Of a DNA stretch of 58,842 nt, positions 8,335 to 16,246 are shown one piece after another. Positions within the stretch are counted from its first letter, which is position 1. Every line of letters starts with the position of its first letter. A program made the position numbers and the translations under genes. Origin of the DNA: UBA9547 sp043769845 (GTDB lineage Bacteria; Bacteroidota; Bacteroidia; Cytophagales; UBA9547); assembly GCA_043769845.1 (NCBI GenBank), contig JAYVIX010000360.1:1-58842 (forward strand), given 5' to 3'. Under the pieces are notes generated by a model. It had not been told where the DNA came from, made no database searches, and saw only the letters and a program-made list of their open reading frames with translations.

Positions 8335-9591
8335 TTATAGTAGTTGTTTTTTGATTTCATTAAAAACGGCTTGAATCACAGGCACCGAAACACTATTTCC
8401 AAATTGTTTGTACGCTTGTACGTCAGATACTGGAATGATAAAGTTCTTATCATAGCCTTGTAGATTTGCAGCTTCTCTAGGTGTTAGTTTTCTTGGATTT
8501 GCAGTTTCTTGTTCAATTAAAATTTCGCTCCCGTCTTTGTAATAGCGAGCAGAGATTGTACTTGTATATGGAGTCTCTTTATTCACAGATATAAATCCAA
8601 ACCCATTGCCTTTTTCTTTGTGTTCTTTACGCCTTCTCAAATGTCCAGCATAAAGTCTGTCCGAAATGGTGTATTTCGTTTCTGGATCAGAAATTAAGAT
8701 TGAACCTACTTTGGTTGGTTTTGCAGTATTCAAGTCTTCTTTATTATAAATTATTTGGTCGTTAGCATCTATTCCGTACGGAAATTCAAATGTTTTATTG
8801 AGTTCTTTTAACCATCCAACAATAAATATTCGTTCTCTATTTTGTGGAATTCCAAAGTGTTTGGAGTTTAATACTTCTGGAAGTGTATAATATCCTAACT
8901 CATCCAAAGCACTTAGGATTGTCTTTAAAGTATTGCCTTTATCGTGACTTTTTAAGCCTTTTACATTTTCTAAAAAAACAACTTTCACTGGCGTTCCTCT
9001 TTGTTTCCTTTTAAATAAAATATCGGCTACATCAAAAAACAAAGTCCCTCTAGTATCTTCAAATCCTTTTTTTAAACCAGCATTCGAAAAAGGTTGACAA
9101 GGAAAGCCTCCACATAAAACATCAAACTCATCTGGAATGTAACTTTTGGTGCTCTCTTTGGTAATGTCGCCAAATGGAACTTCGCCAAAATTGGCTCTAT
9201 ATGTAATCTGTGAATATTTGTCCCATTCACTTGTGAATACACATTTCCCTCCATGATTTTGTAATGCAAGCCTGAAGCCGCCAATTCCTGCAAAAAGATC
9301 TATAAACTTAAACGTATAATTTTTTGGAGTCGGGAAAGGAACATTTTCTACTTCGAATAGCAATTGTTGTATCGCAACATCAGAAGCGAGATGTAAATCT
9401 TCCATCTCGCTTTTGTATTCAACTATTTCTTTTAAATATAATTTAGCCTCTTTTTCATAATGTTTTTTTACGCCATTATGATAATTGTGCAAATAATGAG
9501 TGATAACAGCCTTTTTATTGTCATTTGGTTCAATAGTTCGAATTCTGAACTTTTTGCCGTCTAATTCTTCAATTGAGATCTGCTCTTTCAT
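8335..9591 (-). CDS. DNA (cytosine-5) methyltransferase, M1 of the restriction system
   Basis: 418 residues. Transfers a methyl group from S-adenosylmethionine to cytosine C5 in the recognition site, protecting the host. After a 90-residue N-terminal extension come motif I (FIDLFAGIGGFRLAL, 97-110), motif IV with the catalytic Cys165 (GGFPCQPFSNAG), motif VI (FLENVKG), motif VIII (PQNRERIFIVG), a target-recognition region (about 265-370) and motif X (QFGNSVSVPV). Its 5' end overlaps the XRE controller gene by 23 nt. It is the methyltransferase cotranscribed with the nuclease genes. Confidence 0.95.
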   Translation of the reverse strand: MKEQISIEELDGKKFRIRTIEPNDNKKAVITHYLHNYHNGVKKHYEKEAKLYLKEIVEYKSEMEDLHLASDVAIQQLLFEVENVPFPTPKNYTFKFIDLFAGIGGFRLALQNHGGKCVFTSEWDKYSQITYRANFGEVPFGDITKESTKSYIPDEFDVLCGGFPCQPFSNAGLKKGFEDTRGTLFFDVADILFKRKQRGTPVKVVFLENVKGLKSHDKGNTLKTILSALDELGYYTLPEVLNSKHFGIPQNRERIFIVGWLKELNKTFEFPYGIDANDQIIYNKEDLNTAKPTKVGSILISDPETKYTISDRLYAGHLRRRKEHKEKGNGFGFISVNKETPYTSTISARYYKDGSEILIEQETANPRKLTPREAANLQGYDKNFIIPVSDVQAYKQFGNSVSVPVIQAVFNEIKKQLL

Positions 9592-9814
9592 CTTTATTTT
9601 CGAATTTTAGCACATTAAAAAAAGTCGCAAAATCGACTTCCAAGACCGTAATTATTTTTTCAAGTAGTTTGACTGTTACATTCTTCTTGCCATTTTCTAT
9701 TTTTGTCATGTATGTCCTGTCCACCTCTGCAATATTTGCAAGGGTTTCTTGTGACAAGTTTTTTTCCTTCCGTAGTTCTCTAATTCGGTCGCCAATTCGG
9801 ACGTTGATATCCAT
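9569..9814 (-). CDS. XRE-family helix-turn-helix protein, probable restriction controller (C protein)
   Basis: 81 residues, nearly all one HTH domain: RIRELRKEKNLSQETLANIA (first helices) then VDRTYMTKIENGKKNVT (recognition helix and turn). Size, sequence style and position as first gene of the methyltransferase/nuclease operon are those of C proteins, which delay nuclease expression until methylation is established. It overlaps the M1 start by 23 nt. A candidate palindromic operator lies just upstream (9854-9870). Specific function is inferred from context. Confidence 0.85.
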   Translation of the reverse strand: MDINVRIGDRIRELRKEKNLSQETLANIAEVDRTYMTKIENGKKNVTVKLLEKIITVLEVDFATFFNVLKFENKDERADLN

Positions 9815-9838
9815 TAATTTATAGAAATTGCATTCCTA

Positions 9839-9870
9839 CAAAACTATCCCTATGTTGCTTTTTGAACAAC
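9839..9870 (-). promoter_or_regulatory. Candidate promoter and controller operator of the C-M1-R1-R2 operon
   Basis: Read on the minus strand: GTTG (9870-9867), 20-nt spacer, TAGTTTTG (9846-9839), matching the Bacteroidota -33/-7 pattern with TAnnTTTG. The -33 element forms one end of an imperfect inverted repeat, GTTGTT-N5-AGCAAC (9870-9854), a plausible binding site for the XRE protein whose gene starts 25 nt downstream. Confidence 0.45.
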
Positions 9871-9902
9871 GGCATATAAGGCACATGTTACTGTTTAGAT
9901 TT

Positions 9903-9943
9903 AAAAAAAAGACCTTCGATAACTAAATCGAAGGTCTTTTTTT
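9903..9943. terminator. Bidirectional terminator between M2 and the controller gene
   Basis: Perfect 10-bp stem (9911-9920 and 9927-9936), 6-nt loop, eight A before and seven T after. It lies downstream of the M2 stop on the minus strand and before the controller promoter, so M2 and the C-M1-R1-R2 genes appear to be separate transcripts. Confidence 0.85.
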
Positions 9944-9964
9944 ATTATTGTTTAATTCAATTAT

Positions 9965-11191
9965 TCAGCTAATCAATTGCTTTAAAAGCAATCCACTTTG
10001 TTCTCCAAAAAGTGGAGGTATAGCGTTACCTATTTGGGTATAACGGGGTACTTCTTTTGTTCTTAAAATTCCACCTGTGGTGTATTTGCCTTGAAATTCG
10101 TACCAATCTGGGAAGCTTTGAATACGGGCGTATTCACGCACGGTCAGAATTCGTGGTTCAGAATAGTGAATGTAATCGTCAGGCAGAGTGGTAATGGTTG
10201 GAGTTTTGTCCAAGCCATTTAGTGGGATAACGGTTCTTTTCTTTATGCTGTATTTTTCTTGAATATCTTTACTAATATTCAAATTTCTTCTGTCTTTTGT
10301 TTCACCTAATATATTGCTGAATCTATCTATTATTGTTTGCGAATGTTTTGGAAACCTGTGGCTATCAGCCACATTGTTTTCAACTCCAATTCGCATTAGT
10401 TTTTGATAACTAGTCTTTTTTGCCCCATAAATGCCCGATTGGAAACTCGGAAAATCAGGAGTTTCCTTTAAGCCATTTTCTTTAAATAAGTCAGAAATCG
10501 CATCTTGAAGATTCGTTTCTAGGCTTATTCCCTTTTCTTTTAAAAACTGAAAACGATTGTCTTTTAATGTTTCAAAGAAATTTTCCACGTTTTGCTGTGA
10601 AGCATTTGCGACTGTTTTTTTTATCCCAACCAATATGAAACGTGTTCTTTTCTGCGGGACACCGTACTCGCCAAAATTGACCAATTGCCCTTTCACAAAA
10701 TAACCAGCATCGTCTAGTTTTTTTGTTACTTGATCAGAGTAGGCAATTCCTTTTTCTTTATTCTTCTTGAACTCCATCGTAAAGCCCTTTACGTTTTCAA
10801 AGAAGATAATCTGAGGCTCTACTGTTTCTATAAATTTTATGTATGAATTAATAAGATCATTTCTTAGGTCATATTCATTACGCTTGCCTGCCATCGAAAA
10901 CCCTTGACATGGTGGGCCTCCTGCAATCATTGTAATTTTCCCTTTGAGTTTTTCTAATTCAGAATTGTATTGCTCCAGAACTGCATTTATTTCAAGAGCT
11001 TGTTTTGGTAGCCATTCTGGCCAATCAAAATGATTTTTTTTGTTGATGAGGTTATGCTCTAAGGTCTTGAATGCATCTGGGCTTTTCTCGATCGCAAAAA
11101 GTCCTTTCCAGCCTGCATTATGTAGTCCTAATGACAAGCCACCACAGCCAGCAAATAGATCAATGTAGGTATGGGTGTCTTGTGAATGCAT
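9965..11191 (-). CDS. DNA (cytosine-5) methyltransferase, M2 of the restriction system
   Basis: 408 residues. Second C5-cytosine methyltransferase of the island. Motif I YIDLFAGCGGLSLGL (9-23), motif IV GGPPCQGFSMAG with catalytic Cys95, motif VI FENVKGF (131-137), motif VIII PQKRTRFILVG, target-recognition region (about 190-330) and motif X YTQIGNAIPP near the C-terminus. It is clearly a different lineage from M1 (no N-terminal extension, different motif variants), as expected if each enzyme methylates one strand of an asymmetric site. It has its own terminator, so it may be expressed before and independently of the nuclease. Confidence 0.95.
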   Translation of the reverse strand: MHSQDTHTYIDLFAGCGGLSLGLHNAGWKGLFAIEKSPDAFKTLEHNLINKKNHFDWPEWLPKQALEINAVLEQYNSELEKLKGKITMIAGGPPCQGFSMAGKRNEYDLRNDLINSYIKFIETVEPQIIFFENVKGFTMEFKKNKEKGIAYSDQVTKKLDDAGYFVKGQLVNFGEYGVPQKRTRFILVGIKKTVANASQQNVENFFETLKDNRFQFLKEKGISLETNLQDAISDLFKENGLKETPDFPSFQSGIYGAKKTSYQKLMRIGVENNVADSHRFPKHSQTIIDRFSNILGETKDRRNLNISKDIQEKYSIKKRTVIPLNGLDKTPTITTLPDDYIHYSEPRILTVREYARIQSFPDWYEFQGKYTTGGILRTKEVPRYTQIGNAIPPLFGEQSGLLLKQLIS

Positions 11192-11264
11192 ATTGTATGC
11201 TTACGAAAAAAATGACAATATGTAAAACTACACAAATAAGTTATGAACTAAAAGCCACTATCCC

Positions 11265-11471
11265 AAGGGAGATGCTGGCTGGGCACATTTGCCATATGAC
11301 TTTCTAGCCTAGGTTTCCAACAATATTATCAACAAAGTAAAAGGCGTGAACCGAGTGTTCTATGCCGAGTTGGCAGTTGATACCGAACGCGACCGTCTAA
11401 AATTGATTTTCAATTACAATTCTTCTTCTTTCAAACTAACAACCGCCTTTCAGAATTCAATGGAATTGGGT
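11265..11471 (+). pseudogene. Diverged guaA 3' fragment fused to an unknown tail
   Basis: Bases 11280-11357 match guaA 4940-5017 at about 88 percent (9 of 78 differ), most differences at third codon positions; the last 30 bases of the match are identical. The reading frame gives GWAHLPYDFLA, a TAG stop, then VSNNIINKVKGVNRV. After that the sequence leaves guaA and stays in frame as YAELAVDTERDRLKL..., ending near 11485, an unrecognised tail. It cannot encode GMP synthase. It marks the far boundary of the restriction island. Confidence 0.7.
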
Positions 11472-11502
11472 TATGTGGTAAAGTAAGTAGTTGACATACA
11501 TT

Positions 11503-11802
11503 TTATTCAAAATCCTGTTCTAACATCATATTTCCGTCTTCGTCAAAGAATTTCCATTTGCCTTTTTCTTTGTCGTCTACATATGTTCCTTCGCCAGCGA
11601 TTTTGCCATTGTCGTGATAGAGTCGCCAAATCCCCGTTTTTTTTCCTTGTGTATAGCTTCCTTCTTGCGAAACATTGCCATTGGCATAGTAACATTTCCA
11701 GTTGCCGACTTTTTGTCCGTCTTTGGTTTCGCCTTTGCATGTTTCGGCAATAGCAATAAATGGCAAAATGGCGATCAGGATGATTGAGATTGTCTTTTTC
11801 AT
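11503..11802 (-). CDS. Secreted MORN-repeat variant protein
   Basis: 99 residues. N-terminal signal peptide (MKKTISIILIAILPFIAIAE), then three to four repeats of the toxin-antitoxin/MORN variant type, each with a G-x-W-x-x-Y/F-x-x-x-G core: KVGNWKCYYANG, KTGIWRLYHDNG, EKGKWKFFDEDG. Such repeats form beta-hairpin stacks. The exact role is unknown; a periplasmic or surface location is likely. It starts the host sequence beyond the restriction island. Confidence 0.75.
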   Translation of the reverse strand: MKKTISIILIAILPFIAIAETCKGETKDGQKVGNWKCYYANGNVSQEGSYTQGKKTGIWRLYHDNGKIAGEGTYVDDKEKGKWKFFDEDGNMMLEQDFE

Positions 11803-11883
11803 TTATATAAATTTTATTTCATATAATTTATAGCTGCCATTATTAAATGTTTTCACGGAGTATTCGAACAAAATAACACTAAA

Positions 11884-12057
11884 GTGTTTGATTTTTTAAA
11901 TTATACTCAGAAATCTACGTTTTTTGAATTCTGTTGTTTTGAAAAGCAGGATAATTTTGAAAATCAAGGGAGCTCAAACGTTTCCAAAACGCAAAAAAAT
12001 CAGCTCATTGAAATACTTACAGGAAACAAAAACAAATTGGCAGTTGCGATGGTTTAA
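11884..12057 (+). other. Open fragment of an unrecognised protein
   Basis: The gap 11803-12225 holds a frame open through 11824-12057 with no ATG in frame (GTG at 11884). Its end reads QNQLIEILTGNKNKLAVAMV then TAA, and a terminator-like hairpin follows at 12083. It looks more protein-like than random DNA but matches nothing I recognise. It may be the 3' remnant of a lost gene. Confidence 0.25.
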
Positions 12058-12082
12058 AAATGAAATACCACCTTCGCTTGAA

Positions 12083-12117
12083 AAGTAAAAAGGCTAGGAG
12101 TCCCAGCCTTTTTACTT
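12083..12117. terminator. Hairpin terminator
   Basis: 13-bp perfect stem (12083-12095 and 12105-12117) with a 9-nt loop and internal A and T tracts, usable in both directions. Confidence 0.65.
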
Positions 12118-12152
12118 GAAAGATAAGCAAACTTAAACATTTTGATAACCCA

Positions 12153-12177
12153 AAAGTAGCCTAAGCCTTGCTACTTT
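12153..12177. terminator. Small hairpin downstream of the DUF2480 gene
   Basis: 8-bp perfect stem AAAGTAGC/GCTACTTT with a 9-nt loop, about 50 nt past the DUF2480 stop on the minus strand. No long T tract follows, so terminator function is only possible. Confidence 0.4.
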
Positions 12178-12225
12178 AGATTAAAGAGACGTTAAAGTGA
12201 AATTAAAATTGGGTTTAATTTCACT

Positions 12226-12741
12226 TTAACTTTTTCGTTTCATTAAGGGCACGGTGCTGCACGGTTCGCCAAACATCAGGTTTTGAGCGATCGGAACGAG
12301 CAGTCGTGTGATTTCCACATAAGCATATTCGGGCACGGGCACTTTGCTACAGCCTTTGATCACGATTTTGGCATTGCGATATAGTTCCAAATCTACTGTG
12401 GCGAGTGCTTGTTGGAAAAGTTGCTGTTCCAGATTCTCCAGATTTCCAAAAACGATTGTTTTGGCAAATGGCTGAAGCTGAATCGCTAAAAGCATATACG
12501 CCCAAGTGGGCACGATGGCATCTTCGGTGCAAGTGAGTGCGATATGTTTGCCCGTGTATTGGCTCCAATCATGGTTTTTTAGAAATTCCCGAAACTCTTT
12601 TTCTTTTAAAATAATGCCTTGAAAAAGATTCTCTTTAATGTCATACACCATACGTTCGCCCGTTTCATACAAATCTTCCAGATTGAATGTAACTAGCGGA
12701 CTGCTCAATACTCGGTTTACAATTGTTTCTTCTCCTTCCAT
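12226..12741 (-). CDS. DUF2480 family protein
   Basis: 171 residues from ATG 12741 (an upstream TTG at 12762 is less likely). The blocks IVNRVLSSPLVTFNLEDLYE, GERMVYDIKENLFQGIILKE and DAIVPTWAYMLLA are characteristic of the Bacteroidota-specific DUF2480 family, whose function is not established. No signal peptide or membrane segment, so it is probably cytosolic. Divergent from the DUF2461 gene. Confidence 0.85.
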   Translation of the reverse strand: MEGEETIVNRVLSSPLVTFNLEDLYETGERMVYDIKENLFQGIILKEKEFREFLKNHDWSQYTGKHIALTCTEDAIVPTWAYMLLAIQLQPFAKTIVFGNLENLEQQLFQQALATVDLELYRNAKIVIKGCSKVPVPEYAYVEITRLLVPIAQNLMFGEPCSTVPLMKRKS

Positions 12742-12858
12742 TTCTATTATTTTTAAAACCAAAAAAATCTTGACGGTTTAAAACTATTCATTTCGAATAT
12801 AACCTTTTCTTCTCAATTTAGTTCCAAAGAAGGTTTTGTACCGTTTTCCACAAAAATC

Positions 12859-13515
12859 ATGCTAAAGTTTACGCTAGAATTTCTGTCTCAGTTAAAAGAC
12901 AACAACAATAAACCTTGGTTTGAGGCACACAAAGTGGAATTCGAGAAAGCCAAAGCCGAATTTGTCGTTTTTGTGGAAGAGGTTCTTCGGGGACTTCAGT
13001 CGTTCGATTCGCGAATAGAGGGTTTGAATCCGAAAGATGGCATTTATAGGATTTACCGTGACGTGCGTTTTTCATCTGACAAAACGCCTTACAAATCGCA
13101 TTTTGGTGCCTATTTTGCCGAAGGCGGAAAAAAATCAGTCGGGCCAGGTTATTACATGCACATCGAACCAGCGGGGGCGTTTGTGGGTGGCGGAATTTAC
13201 ATGCCTGAATCGCCTATTCTGCAAAAAATCAGACAAGAAATTGATTATAATGGCGACAAATTACTGGCTATTTTAAACAAGCCTTCTTTCAAGCGATATT
13301 ATACCAGTCTGATGGAAGAAGGGAAACTTTCTCGCCCGCCCAAAGGCTACGAGGCTGATAATCCGAATATTGAGATTCTAAAACTAAAAAGTGTGGTGTG
13401 CACCTACAATTTGCCTTTTGAAATCCTTTTGACAAACGATGCTGCCCCCAAAACGATAGATGCGCTTAAAGAATTGTATGCACTTCAAGAGTTTTTGAGA
13501 GAAGCAATCGCTTAG
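12859..13515 (+). CDS. DUF2461 family protein
   Basis: 218 residues, matching the widespread DUF2461 (TIGR02453-like) family of unknown function: FLSQLKDNNNKPWFEAHK at the N-terminus, RIYRDVRFSSDKTPYKSHFG near residue 65, and GPGYYMHIEP followed by GGGIYMPE. Cytosolic. It ends 9 nt before the convergent lipoprotein gene. Confidence 0.88.
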   Translation: MLKFTLEFLSQLKDNNNKPWFEAHKVEFEKAKAEFVVFVEEVLRGLQSFDSRIEGLNPKDGIYRIYRDVRFSSDKTPYKSHFGAYFAEGGKKSVGPGYYMHIEPAGAFVGGGIYMPESPILQKIRQEIDYNGDKLLAILNKPSFKRYYTSLMEEGKLSRPPKGYEADNPNIEILKLKSVVCTYNLPFEILLTNDAAPKTIDALKELYALQEFLREAIA

Positions 13516-13524
13516 CTTGATGAA

Positions 13525-14148
13525 TTATTTTTCATCAAGTATTTTCTTCTTTTCTTTGTCGTATTCTTCTTGATTTAGGATTCCTTCGTCAAGTAGTTTT
13601 TTCATTTCGCGAAGTCGATCGGCTTTTTGTTTGGCTTTGTTTATAAGATCATCCTGACTATCGCCAGTTTGCTGTGGAGCTGAATTAATCAGAATAGTTT
13701 GTTTTTCTTCTTTTGCTTTACAGCCAGTGTATTCGATATTGTAGGCAAAATTCTTGTAATTCTTTTTCGAAACGCCTCTTTCAAAAATACTTGGTTTCCA
13801 ATAAGCCCCATTGATAAGATCTATAATAGTACCGTAAGGAAAAATAGAATAAGAAAAAAAGGAAAGAGAACCTAATAAAGCCCAACCTCTAAATGTCCGA
13901 GATTTGTATTTAAAATTCTGACTTTCGCAGCCGTCTTCTTTTATCGTGAGAAAAAACTTGTTGGCATCTTTTCTTTTTACTTGAAAAACGGCACTTCCTG
14001 TGCCTTGAGGCCGATTGTTGACAAGAATTGACGCGTTTGGATGGCCAGTTATGGTTACATGTGCATAATATTTTGATCCTCCTACAATTGTCGCACAGCT
14101 CGAAAGCAAGGCGGAAACAGAAACAAGAAGTACAAGGTTAAATTTCAT
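13525..14148 (-). CDS. Lipoprotein with C-terminal SHOCT-like domain
   Basis: 207 residues from ATG 14148, chosen because it puts MKFNLVLLVSVSALLSSCAT at the start, a clean lipoprotein signal with lipidated Cys in the lipobox LLSSC (another ATG lies at 14169). After CATIVGG comes a beta-rich region with one membrane-like stretch (GWALLGSLSFFSYSIFPYG). The C-terminus DRLREMKKLLDEGILNQEEY is a SHOCT motif, a short helical oligomerisation or targeting element. Function unknown. Confidence 0.78.
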   Translation of the reverse strand: MKFNLVLLVSVSALLSSCATIVGGSKYYAHVTITGHPNASILVNNRPQGTGSAVFQVKRKDANKFFLTIKEDGCESQNFKYKSRTFRGWALLGSLSFFSYSIFPYGTIIDLINGAYWKPSIFERGVSKKNYKNFAYNIEYTGCKAKEEKQTILINSAPQQTGDSQDDLINKAKQKADRLREMKKLLDEGILNQEEYDKEKKKILDEK

Positions 14149-14267
14149 TTTTAGGCAAGCAAAGCGCATAGAACTGTGAATAAAACAAATTTATGTCTAT
14201 TGTATGGAAACAGCAATAATAGTACACATTAAAATTAATAAAACAATTGATCTTCAGGTTGAAATAA

Positions 14268-14297
14268 TGGCAGTAGAATGATTTTATTCTACTGCCA
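14268..14297. terminator. Hairpin terminator of the AIM24 gene
   Basis: 12-bp perfect stem (14268-14279 and 14286-14297) with 6-nt loop just beyond the AIM24 stop. Confidence 0.65.
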
Positions 14298-14304
14298 ATT
14301 GTTA

Positions 14305-15093
14305 CTAATCGCCATCCAACAAATTACCTAAGCCGCCAAGGATACTTCCTTCCTCTCTGCGTCCGCCAGCCGTACCATATTGCAAAATACGACCTGCCAA
14401 ACGGCTGATAGGCAACGATTGAATCCAAACTTTTCCGGGGCCACGGAGCACTGCATAAAATAAGCCTTCACCACCAAAAAGCGAGTTTTTGATTCCCCCT
14501 ACAAACTGAATGTCATAGTCGACATGTTGCGTGAAAGCCACAATACAGCCAGTATCAATCTTTAATATTTCGCCTGGTTTGAGTTCTCTTTCGATAACCA
14601 TGCCACCTGCGTGTACAAAAGCCAAACCATCTCCTTCAAGTTTTTGCATGATGAAGCCTTCGCCACCAAACAAACCAGTGCCTAGTTTCTTCTGAAATTC
14701 AATTCCTACACTTACGCCTTTGGCTGCACACAAAAAAGAGTCTTTTTGACAAATGATTTTGCCATCCATCTTGTCCAAATCCATCGGGATGATACGGCCT
14801 GGATAAGGCGAAGCAAATGATACCTTTTTCTTGCCCGACCCAGTATTTGTGTAGCCCGTCATGAACAAACTCTCGCCAGTAAGCAAGCGTTTGCCTGCCG
14901 AGAATAGTTTGCCCATAAAACCGCCTTGGTCTTGGCTACCATCGCCAAAAATGGTTTTCATCTCGATGTCCTGATCCATCATCATAAAACTGCCAGGCTC
15001 GGCCATCACCGTTTCTTGCGGGTCGAGTTCTATTTCCACAAACTGAAGTTCTTCGCCATAAATGCGAAAATCTATCTCATGATTTTTTATCAT
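14305..15093 (-). CDS. AIM24 / TIGR00266 family protein
   Basis: 262 residues with the Gly-rich beta-helix style of the AIM24 family: EPGSFMMMDQDIEM, GFMGKLFSAGKRLLTGESLF, GGEGFIMQKLEGDGLAFVHAGG, NSLFGGEGLFYAVLRGPGKV. The family forms trimeric beta structures; its bacterial role is unsettled. No signal peptide. It stands alone between two hairpin or AT-rich gaps. Confidence 0.88.
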   Translation of the reverse strand: MIKNHEIDFRIYGEELQFVEIELDPQETVMAEPGSFMMMDQDIEMKTIFGDGSQDQGGFMGKLFSAGKRLLTGESLFMTGYTNTGSGKKKVSFASPYPGRIIPMDLDKMDGKIICQKDSFLCAAKGVSVGIEFQKKLGTGLFGGEGFIMQKLEGDGLAFVHAGGMVIERELKPGEILKIDTGCIVAFTQHVDYDIQFVGGIKNSLFGGEGLFYAVLRGPGKVWIQSLPISRLAGRILQYGTAGGRREEGSILGGLGNLLDGD

Positions 15094-15184
15094 CGCTAAA
15101 GAATTTTTGTTTTTTTTAAATGAAAAGATTTGCTAAACACAAAATGAAATAATATTAATTGTTAGTTGTTAATTATTAATTGAA

Positions 15185-16246
15185 CTACCATTCTTTCAAT
15201 CCATTTCGAAGATTGATCAAATTAGTATATCCGTATTTAGTTTCGAGCAGTTCGATGGCTTTTTTACTTCTACTCCCTGCCTGACAATGAACAACTACTT
15301 TTCTGTCTTTCGGGATGGATGATAGATGAAACTCAAGTTCGGAAAGTGGACAATTCAGTCCTTCAATATTAAAAGTCTGATATTCATTTGGTTCGCGAAC
15401 ATCCATTACTACATAATCATCGAAATGGGCTTTCAAATCTTTCGCTGAAATCTCTTTGGCGGAAGGAACATCACAGGCGAAATCATATTTGCCAAGCGAA
15501 CGAATGTTTTGATTGTCTGGATTTGCATTAAAATTAAATGAATTAAAATTCATCTTTATAGCGTCATAAACGAGCAGTTTTCCTGAAAGTGTTTCGCCTA
15601 TTTCGGCTGCGATTTTGATTGCTTCCGTGGCCATAATACTTCCTACCACTCCAGGAAGAACGCCTAAAACGCCTATTTCGGCACAATTGGGCATTTCGCC
15701 TGCCGATGGAGGTTCGGGAAAAAGACAACGATAAGTGGGGCCGTTTTTATAGTTGAAAACCGAAACTTGACCTTCGTAAGTGAAAATAGCACCTGAAACG
15801 AGCGGTTTTCCCAACATCACACAGGCATCGTTTGCCAAATAGCGTGTGCTGAAATTGTCGCTTCCGTCCACCACCAAATCGTATTTTTTGATCACTTCCA
15901 AAGCATTCTCTTTAGAAAGATATTGAAGAATTGGTTCGATGACAATGTATGGGTTGTTGTCTTGTAAACGATTGGCGGCAATTTTGGCTTTTGGTTTGCC
16001 AATGTCCGATTTTCCAAAAAGTACTTGACGGTGTAGGTTGCTCTGGCTCACCACGTCATTGTCGATGATACCAATGCGACCAATCCCTGCCGCTGCTAAA
16101 TACATCAAAACCGGACAACCGAGCCCGCCAGCACCAATGACCAAGACTGAAAAATTCTTGAGTTTTTCCTGAGCCTCCAAGCCAAAACCTGGCAGAATGA
16201 GGTGGCGTTGGTAATGCGATTGTTCCGAACTAGTTAATGGATTCAT
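15185..16246 (-). CDS. moeB: ThiF/MoeB-family adenylyltransferase with rhodanese domain
   Basis: 353 residues. An E1-like enzyme that adenylates the C-terminus of a small sulfur carrier (MoaD or ThiS type), fused to a rhodanese sulfurtransferase. Nucleotide-binding GAGGLGCPVLMYLAAAG is at about 37-53, NLHRQVLFG follows, then DGSDNFSTRYLAND. CLFPEPPSAG and PNCAEIGVLGVLPG carry the cysteine of the active crossover loop; I do not see two CxxC zinc pairs. The rhodanese domain (about 260-353) has the active loop VHCQAGSRSKKA. It could serve molybdopterin or thiamine synthesis; a ThiE-like gene lies far away at 54920. It overlaps the next upstream gene by 17 nt. Confidence 0.88.
   Translation of the reverse strand: MNPLTSSEQSHYQRHLILPGFGLEAQEKLKNFSVLVIGAGGLGCPVLMYLAAAGIGRIGIIDNDVVSQSNLHRQVLFGKSDIGKPKAKIAANRLQDNNPYIVIEPILQYLSKENALEVIKKYDLVVDGSDNFSTRYLANDACVMLGKPLVSGAIFTYEGQVSVFNYKNGPTYRCLFPEPPSAGEMPNCAEIGVLGVLPGVVGSIMATEAIKIAAEIGETLSGKLLVYDAIKMNFNSFNFNANPDNQNIRSLGKYDFACDVPSAKEISAKDLKAHFDDYVVMDVREPNEYQTFNIEGLNCPLSELEFHLSSIPKDRKVVVHCQAGSRSKKAIELLETKYGYTNLINLRNGLKEW

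Noticed and set aside
11265..11471. Second functional guaA or an alternative C-terminal exon
   Set aside because: Only 78 bases match and an in-frame TAG interrupts it.
5084..11471. An integrase or transposase in the restriction island
   Set aside because: All large frames between the two guaA copies are accounted for by the restriction system; none has recombinase motifs.
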